Origin: an uncultured Saprospiraceae bacterium
Lineage (GTDB): Bacteria > Bacteroidota > Bacteroidia > Chitinophagales > Saprospiraceae
Direction: 5' to 3'
Length of the DNA: 64,000 nucleotides
NCBI GenBank assembly: GCA_905480605.1
Contig: CAJQRD010000011.1
Coordinates: 21,124 to 85,123 of the forward strand
Made by a program: the position numbers and the translations under genes. Below, one piece after another: positions 56,410 to 64,000 of this stretch (positions are counted from its first letter, which is position 1; the number at the start of each line of letters is the position of its first letter). A model generated the notes under the pieces. It saw only the letters and a list, made by a program, of their open reading frames with translations. It ran no database searches and was not told the DNA's origin.

Positions 56410-57612
56410 CTAAGAAGTTTGCTCACTAAGATCCGGAATCGTATAATCATGCTTTGATTTCTTAGGGCCTCTTAAATAAAAGAATCCAGCCAATCCAACA
56501 ACAACCAATAAAAATGAAATCCATTGTGACATTGACCAACCTAATCCAAAAAGATCATAACGTGGATTGACACGAATCATCTCCACAAAAAATCTAGAAA
56601 AACCTGTGAAGAAAACGTATAAGAAAAACAACCTACCAGGTGTCTTGATCTTTTTACGCAATGACCAAACAATAGCAAATAATATAAGGCTTGAAATTAT
56701 TTCGTAAATAGGGGTAGGGAAGACTGGGGGTGTTAGATGTGTGCAAAAGTTACCTACACAATCTGCCATTCTTTCGCCACGTTGGTAAAGGTCAGCTACA
56801 TTTCTTGGATAGTCGTATGCCCATGCCCAATCTGGAAATATAAACCAATCTGGTTTAGGTGCTGTATTGGCAATGCCCCAATCTCCATCGCCAGACAATT
56901 GACAACCCATTCTTCCAACACCGTATCCTAGTAAAAGTGCAGGTGCAGCGACGTCTGCCATATGTGCCACTGTAAAACCAACTTTCTTTGCGTAAAGAGC
57001 GACACAAACGGCCGCTAATATTAATCCACCATAAATTGTAAGTCCACTGCCTGATAGTAATTGACCAAGAGGATCTTGAAAAAATGAATCCAGATTTTCC
57101 ATTATCGATAATATTCTCGATCCAAGAATTCCAGTAAAAGCAGCTATTATAATAATAGTACCTGCTTTTTGATATGGTCTTTCGTATAGAACAGTTCCTT
57201 TAGGGACTGGTGGTTGATTCTTGGCCATCATATAATAATACGCACCCAACAACGCACCAGCTAAAATACCCATCAGGTAATTACCGTCTGATGTAAAAAT
57301 TTGGCTTGCTGGGTCAGCTTTAAAGGCATCAAAATTTTGATATATATATGGAATTTTAAACCCAAATACGAATCCTATTATACCATTGATTAAGGCTTCT
57401 TTCCAAGCTGAGTTGGAATCATTAGGATTTTTGACGAGTATTTTATTTAAAAGTCCTTCCTCTTCCTTTCGTAGGAGCTCTTTTTTTATTATGTAGTAAG
57501 CACTCATGAAAGTAAGCGCCAAAAACACACCGAAGGTCTTGAATATTGATGTCCAATTGTCAACGGCAGTGCCTAGAAAGTCATGAAACAAATACGATAA
57601 GTCAGGATACAT
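56410..57612 (-). CDS. lgt: Prolipoprotein diacylglyceryl transferase
   Basis: A 400-residue inner-membrane enzyme that transfers diacylglycerol from phosphatidylglycerol to the lipobox Cys of prolipoproteins, so it serves the many lipoproteins of this window. The signature GRMGCQLSGDGDWG (about 230) is present, as are TPPVFPTPIYEII and FSRFFVEMIRVNP. It is about 100 residues longer than E. coli Lgt, with a longer N-terminal region, as usual in Bacteroidota. The E. coli HGG motif is YGG here (LTIYGGLI), also seen in this phylum. It lies 91 bases before the htrA end. Confidence 0.93.
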   Translation of the reverse strand: MYPDLSYLFHDFLGTAVDNWTSIFKTFGVFLALTFMSAYYIIKKELLRKEEEGLLNKILVKNPNDSNSAWKEALINGIIGFVFGFKIPYIYQNFDAFKADPASQIFTSDGNYLMGILAGALLGAYYYMMAKNQPPVPKGTVLYERPYQKAGTIIIIAAFTGILGSRILSIMENLDSFFQDPLGQLLSGSGLTIYGGLILAAVCVALYAKKVGFTVAHMADVAAPALLLGYGVGRMGCQLSGDGDWGIANTAPKPDWFIFPDWAWAYDYPRNVADLYQRGERMADCVGNFCTHLTPPVFPTPIYEIISSLILFAIVWSLRKKIKTPGRLFFLYVFFTGFSRFFVEMIRVNPRYDLFGLGWSMSQWISFLLVVVGLAGFFYLRGPKKSKHDYTIPDLSEQTS

Positions 57613-57703
57613 ATATGTAAATTAGAAAACAAATTTAGTCAATATAAATTATTAGATGCTTTAAGTTAAAATCTTTTGAATTATCCAAACAAAAAAGAGA
57701 ATG

Positions 57704-58867
57704 TTATTTAATACTTTCGAGCTCTAATTGAACTTTGTATTTTTCTCCTTTTCTCAAGAATTGAATGGTGACAAGATCATTAGGTTTGTATCCCTCCAGA
57801 GCTTCTTCCATTTCCAACCTTGACTCAATTGTTGTTTGGTTAATAGCCGTTATAATATCTCCAGCCAACAATTGACCTCTTTGGTTACGTTGTACTCCAA
57901 TCAATCCAGCTTTGGCAGCGGGGCCACCCTTGGAAACATTTCTTATCATAGCACCTTTTTCATAAAATGCACTATCATCCATAAATCTTACGCCCATTAT
58001 AGGTCTTTGAACCTGACCAAATTCAATAAGGTCAGGAACAACTTTGCTTACAACATCAACAGGAATTGAGAATCCAATACCTGAATATGAGCCAGTGGGA
58101 GAGTAGATCGCTGTATTAACGGCTATTAATTCACCAGAAGAATTTAAAAGTGGGCCACCTGAGTTTCCTGGGTTAATTGCAGCATCTGTTTGTATGACAT
58201 CATATATCTTTCGACCGTTTGCTGCCGTAATTTCTCTGCCCAAGGCACTGATGACTCCTGTGGTAAGTGTTTGGTCAAAGCCAAATGGATTTCCAATCGC
58301 ATATACTGATTGCCCAACTTTCAGGTTAGAGGATATAGCTTTAGGCAATGCTTTAATCTTATCACTTGGTGCTACAATTTTTAGGACAGCCAAATCCTTA
58401 CTTGGCTCATATCCCACGACTTTGGCTTCATAACTGGATTGATCTGCCAAAGTGACTCTAAATTTTTGACCACCTTCCAAAACGTGAAAATTAGTTACGA
58501 TATGGCCTTCATCATCCCACATAAATCCAGTTCCAGAGCCTTTTGGTATCTCTGTTATGTCAAATGAATAGTAAGATTGCGCATATGAACTGGTGGTAAT
58601 GAAAACAGCAGAAGGTGCTGCTGCTTCAAATAAATCAATGACTTTGAGTTCATTTTGATTCAATCTGGGGTTGTCATTGTGTATTTTTTCAGCCCCTTTA
58701 GAGCCATTTGTATTCATGAATGCACCGGAACTATCTTCCACCTCACCCAACTCTTCTGAGTTTTTTTCAGATATTTCGGTTATTTTGGTGTCTGCGGAGA
58801 ATGAAATTCCTATGGTGTAACCACCTACTAATAATATTATTCCAATTAGAATTTGCACAATTTTCAT
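57704..58867 (-). CDS. HtrA/DegP-type serine protease
   Basis: A 387-residue S1C protease anchored by an N-terminal span (ILIGIILLVGGYTIGISF). The catalytic triad is H128 (TNFHVLEGG), D158 (SKDLAVLKI) and S236 (NPGNSGGPL). One PDZ domain (about 280-387, GPAAKAGLIGVQ...GDIITAINQTTIE) follows. It is a periplasmic quality-control protease/chaperone. Same direction as lgt. One PDZ domain rather than two makes it DegS-like in layout, though it is close to the family's usual length. Confidence 0.93.
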   Translation of the reverse strand: MKIVQILIGIILLVGGYTIGISFSADTKITEISEKNSEELGEVEDSSGAFMNTNGSKGAEKIHNDNPRLNQNELKVIDLFEAAAPSAVFITTSSYAQSYYSFDITEIPKGSGTGFMWDDEGHIVTNFHVLEGGQKFRVTLADQSSYEAKVVGYEPSKDLAVLKIVAPSDKIKALPKAISSNLKVGQSVYAIGNPFGFDQTLTTGVISALGREITAANGRKIYDVIQTDAAINPGNSGGPLLNSSGELIAVNTAIYSPTGSYSGIGFSIPVDVVSKVVPDLIEFGQVQRPIMGVRFMDDSAFYEKGAMIRNVSKGGPAAKAGLIGVQRNQRGQLLAGDIITAINQTTIESRLEMEEALEGYKPNDLVTIQFLRKGEKYKVQLELESIK

Positions 58868-58998
58868 AATAAATAACTTATTTTAGCAAAAATAAAGCAA
58901 TGTTTACTGCATAACAAGTCACTCTAGACAATAAGGCTTTATAAATAGACGAACAACATATTATAAAAATAAATATATAACAATACTGTTTTTTTGTC

Positions 58999-59030
58999 TT
59001 TGGTTTAACTTTAATCTCACCTTATATTTG
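58999..59030 (+). promoter_or_regulatory. Strong Bacteroidota promoter for a non-coding transcript
   Basis: TTTG at 58999-59002 and TATATTTG at 59023-59030 match the -33/-7 consensus exactly with 20 bases between. The predicted transcription start is near 59037. Confidence 0.7.
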
Positions 59031-59036
59031 TATTGT

Positions 59037-59256
59037 AATCGAAACATAGATACTGTAGCTGATAATGATCAGCACCAAAAAATAGAAACCTAGATAACGT
59101 CTTTCCTTAGATTTTAGGTTTCGAGATTGAGTTTTGTTTAAATATTTTTTTGAGTTGGTTTTCGAAAAAAAATAATAGTGTCTTTAGTTTTGAACTAAGG
59201 ATATGTTCATGGAATTATAATTTGCAGATGGTCGCTGGGGAGCGACCATTTTTTTT
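59037..59256 (+). ncRNA. Candidate structured non-coding RNA (about 220 nt)
   Basis: From the promoter to a strong intrinsic terminator no reading frame of coding character exists. Inside are a perfect 8-bp helix (GAAACCTA/TAGGTTTC, near 59085-59130) and a further hairpin around GTTTTGAAC near 59187. It could be a 6S-like RNA, other regulatory RNA, or an attenuator leader for the operon starting at 59655; the 400-base gap argues against a leader. Name and function are open. Confidence 0.5.
59228..59256 (+). terminator. Intrinsic terminator of the candidate ncRNA
   Basis: ATGGTCGCT and AGCGACCAT form a 9-bp perfect stem around GGGG, followed by an eight-T run. Confidence 0.93.
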
Positions 59257-59269
59257 GCCCATAACTGAA

Positions 59270-59334
59270 ATCAATGCCTCAATGTCAACAATGCTTCAAT
59301 GTAAACAATGACAACAATGCCAACAATTATTCAA
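59270..59334. repeat. CAATG-rich intergenic repeat, copy 2
   Basis: Same make-up and partial identity as 48531-48588 (TCAATGCCTCAATG, GTCAACAATGC, TGTAAACAATG). Degenerate CATAATY units follow at 59424-59445. The rest of the gap to 59654 holds two near-identical stretches (CCTTTCCATTATTAATTATT near 59457 and 59524) and no gene. Confidence 0.7.
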
Positions 59335-59654
59335 TGATAACAACTCTGATTACCGATAATTAAACGTAGGTAAATGAATTCAAAGTAAATGTTGATTTCC
59401 GAGAATAACTCCAATTCTTAATTCATAATCCCTATTTCATAATTCACAATCCTTCTTCCTTTCCATTATTAATTATTCATTATTACCTATTAATTAGATT
59501 ATAATCCATAATACTCAACCTTCCCTTTCCATTATTAATTATTAGTCATTACCTATTAATTAGATTTGTCTTATTGTATTTTCAACAATATCTACGCAAC
59601 ATTCATATTATTTGCTATATTAGGATTTCAAACAAATAATATTACTCAAAAATC

Positions 59655-60515
59655 ATGAAAAGGAGGGATTTTATTCAATTAAGTGCTGTTGCGCCTCTTG
59701 TTTCTTCGCCACTACTGAGTTGTGCTCAAACTGCTGCACCAAAAACAAATACTCCAATAAGCTTTCAACATTCTATTTGTCGTTGGTGCTATAACAATAC
59801 ACCACTTGAAGAATTGGCAGATAAGGTAAAAGATTTGGGTATTAATTCGATAGAATTGTTGCATCCTGAAGAATGGAAAGTTGTGCAAAAGCGTGGTATA
59901 AATTGTGCGGTCGGATATGCTAATGATATGGGACTGACAAAAGGATTTAATGATACCAAGTTACATGCACAATTGTTGGAAGATTACAAGCGTGTAATTC
60001 CCATGGCTGCCGAAAATGGAATTCCCAATGTTATTTGTTTTTCTGGAAATGGCAACGGTCTTTCATATGAAGCAGGATTGGAAAACTGTGCAGTTGGATT
60101 GGAACCGGTCATGAAAATAGCTGAAAAGTACAACGTCAATATTATCATGGAATTGTTGAACAGTAAAGTTGACCACATCGATTATCAATGTGATAAAACA
60201 AGTTGGGGCGTTTCTTTAGTAGATAAATTGGGATCAGATCGATTCAAATTATTGTACGATATTTATCACATGCAAGTTATGGAAGGTGATATTATAGCAA
60301 CGATTACAAAACACAAAGATTATATAGCACATTTTCATACAGGTGGTGTTCCTGGACGAAATGAAATTGATGAAACACAAGAGTTAAATTATACTGCAAT
60401 TATGAAAGCATTGAAAGAATATGGTTTCGATGGTTTTGTTGCTCAAGAGTATATTCCAACTTGGGATAAACCTTTTGAAGCTTTGGCAAAAGCCGTAGAT
60501 ATATGCACAGTATAA
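59655..60515 (+). CDS. Exported hydroxypyruvate-isomerase-like TIM-barrel protein
   Basis: A 286-residue protein with a Tat-like leader (MKRRDFIQLSAVAPLVSS). The body follows the AP-endonuclease-2/xylose-isomerase-like TIM barrel: SICRWCYNNTPLEELADK, then SIELLHPEEW, IIMELLNSKVDH (metal Glu), LLYDIYHMQVMEGD and FVAQEYIPTW. Closest to Hyi (hydroxypyruvate isomerase). In an operon with an exported GMC oxidoreductase system, isomerisation or epimerisation of an oxidised sugar in the periplasm is more likely than the classical cytoplasmic Hyi reaction; that is inference. It is the first gene of the operon, 26 bases before the GMC gene. Confidence 0.85.
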   Translation: MKRRDFIQLSAVAPLVSSPLLSCAQTAAPKTNTPISFQHSICRWCYNNTPLEELADKVKDLGINSIELLHPEEWKVVQKRGINCAVGYANDMGLTKGFNDTKLHAQLLEDYKRVIPMAAENGIPNVICFSGNGNGLSYEAGLENCAVGLEPVMKIAEKYNVNIIMELLNSKVDHIDYQCDKTSWGVSLVDKLGSDRFKLLYDIYHMQVMEGDIIATITKHKDYIAHFHTGGVPGRNEIDETQELNYTAIMKALKEYGFDGFVAQEYIPTWDKPFEALAKAVDICTV

Positions 60516-60541
60516 ATTTTTAGTTTTTATAAATAGAGAAG

Positions 60542-62245
60542 ATGTATTTTAATTCAAATGGAAAAGATGAAGTTACTTACGATGCAATAGTTGTAGGTAC
60601 TGGTATTAGTGGTGGTTGGGCTGCAAAAGAATTGACAGAACGAGGACTTAAAACATTGGTTTTAGACAGAGGAAGAGATGTAAAACATGGGGACTATCCA
60701 ACTGCAAATCTTGAGCCTTGGGATGTGCCACGTGCAGGAAGAGTAACCGATGATGAGCTTCAGGATTATTTAAAACAAAATAGAACTGGATATACTATTA
60801 ATGAATACTATAAGCATTGGTGGGTAAAAGATACAGATCAACCCTATGAAGAAAAACAGCCTTTTGATTGGATTCGAGGTTATCATGTAGGTGGGCGTTC
60901 TTTGCTTTGGGGTAGACAATCATACAGGTTAGGTGACCTTGATTTTACAGCTAATGCAAAAGATGGGATTGCAGTTGATTGGCCTATTCGATATAAAGAT
61001 ATTGCACCTTGGTATGATAAGGTGGAATCTTTTATTGGAGTAAGTGGTCAAAATGAAGGTTTGCCACAATTGCCAGATGGAAAATTCTTGCCTGCAATGG
61101 AATTTAATTGTATTGAAAAGGAAGTCAAGGAGCGGATCAAGAAAAATTATACGGATAGGATAATGACGATTGGACGTACAGCTCATTTAACAGAACCTCT
61201 TAATGGAAGAGGACAGTGTATGAGTCGAAACAGGTGTATGAGGGGTTGCCCATTTGGTGCATATTTTAGTTCAAATGCTTCCACTTTGCCAGCAGCAGAG
61301 AAAACTGGAAATATGACCTTGAGACCATTTTCAATAGTAACTGAGGTGATATATGATGATGCTACACAAAAGGCAAAAGGTGTAAGAATAAAAGATACAG
61401 AGACCTTAGAGGAGAAGGAATATTTTGCAAAAGTTATTTTCCTAAATGCTTCTGCACTGGGATCTACTTCAATATTAATGCAATCAAAATCTGAGCGTTT
61501 TCCAAATGGGATGGGTAATGACAGTGGTGAGTTAGGGCATAATGTCATGGATCACCATTTTCAAGTAGGAGCAACTGGTTCAAGTGATAAATTTGCTGAT
61601 CAATACTTTAAAGGACGTAGACCCAATGGTATTTATGTTCCAAGATTTAGAAATATTGATAAGGCCACACAGATGAAAGACTTTATACGTGGATATGGAT
61701 ATCAAGGTGGTGGATCTAGAGAGGGTTGGGGTAAAGAAGTTGCAGAAGCAGCATACGGCAAAAACTTCAAAAAAGCTTTGAAGGCACCGGGCGATTGGGG
61801 ATTTTCATTTCATGGATTTGGTGAAGTTCTGCCTTATCATGAAAACAAAGTTTCTCTCAATGATAGCAAATTAGACAAGTGGGGAATGCCAACTATGGTT
61901 ATGGATGCTGATATCAAAGAAAATGAAAAAGCCATGCGGAAAGATATGATAGAGCAAGCTATGGAAATGGCAGATAAAGCTGGCTTGAAAAATATCTCAA
62001 AATTTGAAAATAGATATGCTATTGGATTGGGAATTCATGAAATGGGAACTGCTCGTATGGGAAGAGATGCTAAAACTTCAGTTTTAAATAAGTGGAACCA
62101 AGTGCATGCTGTAAAGAACGTATTCTGTACTGATGGTGCTGCAATGACATCTGCTGGTTGTCAAAACCCTTCTTTGACATATATGGCATTGACAGCAAGA
62201 GCTGCAGATTTTGCTGTTAAAAAATTAAATAATAACGAATTATAA
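60542..62245 (+). CDS. GMC oxidoreductase with iron-sulfur-type cysteine motif
   Basis: A 567-residue flavoprotein. The FAD motif is IVVGTGISGGWAAKEL (GxGxxG, residues 19-24), and the C-terminal GMC active-site His/Asn pair lies in GIHEMGTARMG and SAGCQNPSLTYMALTARAA. It has three Cys spaced C-x5-C-x3-C (226, 232, 236; CMSRNRCMRGCPFGAYF), the spacing of the 3Fe-4S ligands in bacterial FAD-glucose dehydrogenases. That groups it with periplasmic sugar dehydrogenases that make lactones or 3-keto sugars. No leader of its own; it would be carried out by the Tat-type leader of the small subunit encoded 10 bases downstream. No cytochrome c subunit is seen nearby. Confidence 0.88.
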   Translation: MYFNSNGKDEVTYDAIVVGTGISGGWAAKELTERGLKTLVLDRGRDVKHGDYPTANLEPWDVPRAGRVTDDELQDYLKQNRTGYTINEYYKHWWVKDTDQPYEEKQPFDWIRGYHVGGRSLLWGRQSYRLGDLDFTANAKDGIAVDWPIRYKDIAPWYDKVESFIGVSGQNEGLPQLPDGKFLPAMEFNCIEKEVKERIKKNYTDRIMTIGRTAHLTEPLNGRGQCMSRNRCMRGCPFGAYFSSNASTLPAAEKTGNMTLRPFSIVTEVIYDDATQKAKGVRIKDTETLEEKEYFAKVIFLNASALGSTSILMQSKSERFPNGMGNDSGELGHNVMDHHFQVGATGSSDKFADQYFKGRRPNGIYVPRFRNIDKATQMKDFIRGYGYQGGGSREGWGKEVAEAAYGKNFKKALKAPGDWGFSFHGFGEVLPYHENKVSLNDSKLDKWGMPTMVMDADIKENEKAMRKDMIEQAMEMADKAGLKNISKFENRYAIGLGIHEMGTARMGRDAKTSVLNKWNQVHAVKNVFCTDGAAMTSAGCQNPSLTYMALTARAADFAVKKLNNNEL

Positions 62246-62255
62246 TCATTTGAAA

Positions 62256-62807
62256 ATGGATAGAAGAGAAGTATTAAAAACCTCAGCTTTAATGTTGGGA
62301 TATGCGATTACAGCTGGTACAGCCGCTGCCGTTTTAAATGGTTGTAAAGCTGACAGAGCGCTTGATTGGACACCAACATACTTAGATGTTGATAAGGCGC
62401 TAATGGTTGGTGATATCGCGGAATTAATTATACCAAAAACGGATACACCAGGAGCTAAAGAAGCCAAAGTAGATAGATTTATTGATGCTATGTTGGGTGC
62501 TTGGAAACCTGCAGATCGAGAAAAATTCATTATTGGATTGGATGGTTTCAATACGAAATCTGAAAAACAATTTAAGCGCAGTTTTACAAAGTGCACGCCT
62601 GAGCAACAAACTCAGATTATGGATGTAATGGTACAAGAATCTAAAGGCAAGGGAGATCATATTTTTAGATCTGTGAGGGAACTAACGGTATTGGGGTACT
62701 GTAGCTCTGAAGAAGGCGCAACAACTTTGTTGACATATGACCCTGTGCCTGGTCCATATAAAGGATGTATTGATTTTTCTGAAGTAGGCGCAACATATGC
62801 TTTATAA
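62256..62807 (+). CDS. Gluconate 2-dehydrogenase subunit 3-like small subunit
   Basis: A 183-residue protein of the gluconate_2-dh3 family, the chaperone-like small subunit of GMC sugar dehydrogenases. A Tat-type leader (MDRREVLKTSALMLGYAI) is followed by LIIPKTDTPGAKEAKVDRF, the family's signature, and a C-terminal YDPVPGPYKGCIDFSEVG. ATG 62256 is preferred over a TTG two codons upstream. It follows the GMC gene closely and overlaps the next start by one base (TAATG), so co-translation is likely. Confidence 0.9.
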   Translation: MDRREVLKTSALMLGYAITAGTAAAVLNGCKADRALDWTPTYLDVDKALMVGDIAELIIPKTDTPGAKEAKVDRFIDAMLGAWKPADREKFIIGLDGFNTKSEKQFKRSFTKCTPEQQTQIMDVMVQESKGKGDHIFRSVRELTVLGYCSSEEGATTLLTYDPVPGPYKGCIDFSEVGATYAL

Positions 62808-63748
62808 TGAATAGGAGAAGATTTAATAAAGACATTTTAAAAGGTGTCGCTGCATTTGGTGTAGCAACACCTTTATTTTTATCTTGTAACAAAGGCGTGG
62901 TCAATCAATTTGGAAAAGAGAGGTTTAAAATTTCTTTGGCACAATGGTCATTGCATCGTACTATTAGAAGTGGTAAAATTGATCATTTGGACTTTGCTGA
63001 AAAAGCGAAATTCCTTGGTTTTGATGCTATCGAATATGTAAATCAATTCTTTGATGATAAAGTGAAAGATAAATCATATCTCAAGGAGATGAATTTGCGT
63101 GCCAATGACAATGGCGTTAAGCAATTGTTGATAATGGTTGATATTCCAGGTAAGATTTCTGATCTAGATCCAAATGCCCGCCAGAAAGCAGTTGAAGATC
63201 ACTTTCAATGGGTAGATGCTGCACATCAATTGGGATGCCATTCTATCCGTGTTAATTTATATGGCAATGAAGATCGTGAACAAGTCGCCAATGCTTCAAT
63301 TGATGGTATGTCAGCATTGTGTGAATATGCAAGCCAAGCCAATATTAATATAATTGTTGAAAACCATGGACACTTCTCTTCAGATGGCTCTTGGTTGGCT
63401 AACGTAATGACAAGGGTGAATAAGACCAATTGCGGAACCTTACCTGACTTTGGAAACTTTTGTGTTCACCGTGAAGGAGGTGAACTTTGGGGCGGCGCTT
63501 GTGTGGAAGAATATGACAAGTACAAAGGGGTTGAAGAATTGATGCCTTTTGCAAAAGGAGTAAGTGCCAAATCTTTTGAGTTTGATTCAAACGGCAATGA
63601 AACAACTATTGATTTCAAACGTATGATGGATATTATCAAGGCTTCAAAGTTTTCTGGCTATATCGGAATAGAGTATGAAGGTGAAAGCAAAGATGAAGAT
63701 AAAGGCATTGTAATGACACGTCAATTATTGGAACGTTTAATTGCTTAA
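62807..63748 (+). CDS. Exported sugar phosphate isomerase/epimerase-like TIM-barrel protein
   Basis: A 313-residue protein with a twin-Arg leader and lipobox-like Cys (MNRRRFNKDILKG ... FLSC). The barrel belongs to the xylose-isomerase-like family: ISLAQWSLHRTIRSGKIDHL, then FDAIEYVNQFF, IIVENHGHFSSDGSWLANV (metal Glu and His) and YIGIEYEGESKDEDKGI. Related proteins act on 3-keto sugars as epimerases or lyases. It is the last gene of the operon and starts inside the stop of the small subunit. It differs clearly from the first TIM-barrel protein (59655), so the two probably do different steps. Confidence 0.87.
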   Translation: MNRRRFNKDILKGVAAFGVATPLFLSCNKGVVNQFGKERFKISLAQWSLHRTIRSGKIDHLDFAEKAKFLGFDAIEYVNQFFDDKVKDKSYLKEMNLRANDNGVKQLLIMVDIPGKISDLDPNARQKAVEDHFQWVDAAHQLGCHSIRVNLYGNEDREQVANASIDGMSALCEYASQANINIIVENHGHFSSDGSWLANVMTRVNKTNCGTLPDFGNFCVHREGGELWGGACVEEYDKYKGVEELMPFAKGVSAKSFEFDSNGNETTIDFKRMMDIIKASKFSGYIGIEYEGESKDEDKGIVMTRQLLERLIA

Positions 63749-63883
63749 ATTTCTACAATAAAGTGGATAGTAAAATTCCTATTGATAATAATTGTAGTTT
63801 ACATTTTAGGATGAACTACTTTGTGCTATGTGTTGTGGACAAGAAAATGAATTTTTAAACTACAGATAAGGATCATTTTTTTT

Positions 63884-63911
63884 CATAATCCATAATCCAT
63901 AATCCATAATT
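63884..63911. repeat. Four copies of the heptamer CATAATY
   Basis: Four tandem CATAATC/CATAATT units after the operon end, same family as at 44720-44782 and 48651-48678. Confidence 0.88.
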
Positions 63912-63964
63912 ATTACTCATTAATTATTAATCTTATTATTCCATATAATGTTGGCTATTTACAC

Positions 63965-63998
63965 AAAAAAACTCCATTCTAAATAAATAGAATAGAGT
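63965..63998 (-). terminator. Terminator of a minus-strand gene beyond the right edge
   Basis: On the minus strand ACTCTATTCTA and TAGAATGGAGT pair (one G:T) around a short loop, followed by a T run (63965-63970 as As on the + strand). It implies a convergent gene just outside the window. Confidence 0.7.
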
Positions 63999-64000
63999 TA

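Overview
The window looks like a chromosomal segment of an AT-rich, free-living Bacteroidota bacterium. Pointers are a SusC/SusD outer-membrane nutrient pair, many short-signal lipoproteins, cell-surface proteins with type IX secretion (T9SS) sorting domains of both types (A at about 27.1 kb, B at about 40 kb), a LytS/LytTR two-component pair with a propeller sensor, and promoters of the TTTG-N19/20-TAnnTTTG type. The GCDS-rich surface repeats and long propeller, LamG and VCBS proteins suggest Saprospiria or a neighbour, but that rank is inferred. No rRNA, tRNA, CRISPR array, phage or intact insertion sequence was seen.

Left part (1-17.7 kb): an amino-sugar/glycan utilisation locus on the + strand. 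It runs from a NagB-PIG-L fusion (cut by the window edge) through SusC, SusD, a VCBS/ASPIC lipoprotein, a PhyH-type oxygenase and a GH20 beta-N-acetylhexosaminidase. After a tail-fibre-like protein and a GNAT enzyme come a sodium:solute symporter and a thioredoxin-fold lipoprotein. Together these would bind and import GlcNAc-containing glycans, trim them and feed them to fructose-6-phosphate.

Middle (17.7-33.7 kb): loosely packed and visibly decaying. Intact genes (SRPBCC protein, GH130-like lipoprotein, 2OG-Fe oxygenase, metallophosphoesterase, GNAT, MBOAT acyltransferase) lie among broken ones: a beta-barrel remnant, a frameshifted secreted protein, a T9SS adhesin out of frame at a T8 tract, an SGNH protein with a stop and a frameshift, a P-loop kinase split by a 335-bp terminal-inverted-repeat element with a 7-bp target duplication, and a LamG protein with two internal stops. 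Either the region is under relaxed selection or the assembly has local errors; raw reads would decide.

Right part (33.9-64 kb): mostly intact. It holds a two-gene tail-fibre-like surface locus with 12-residue repeats, a methyltransferase, a bicistron of tiny unknown proteins with a perfect terminator, a 1329-residue gliding-type adhesin, an envelope cluster (DUF4846, YkuD transpeptidase, GyrI-like, alanine symporter), the LytTR two-component pair with a LuxR-type regulator, nadB, a glycosyltransferase, lgt and htrA. A probable non-coding RNA follows htrA divergently. The window ends in an operon of two TIM-barrel isomerase-like proteins around a GMC oxidoreductase and its small subunit, which fits periplasmic oxidation of sugars to keto-sugars. 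Heptamer repeats (CATAATY) recur in several intergenic gaps.
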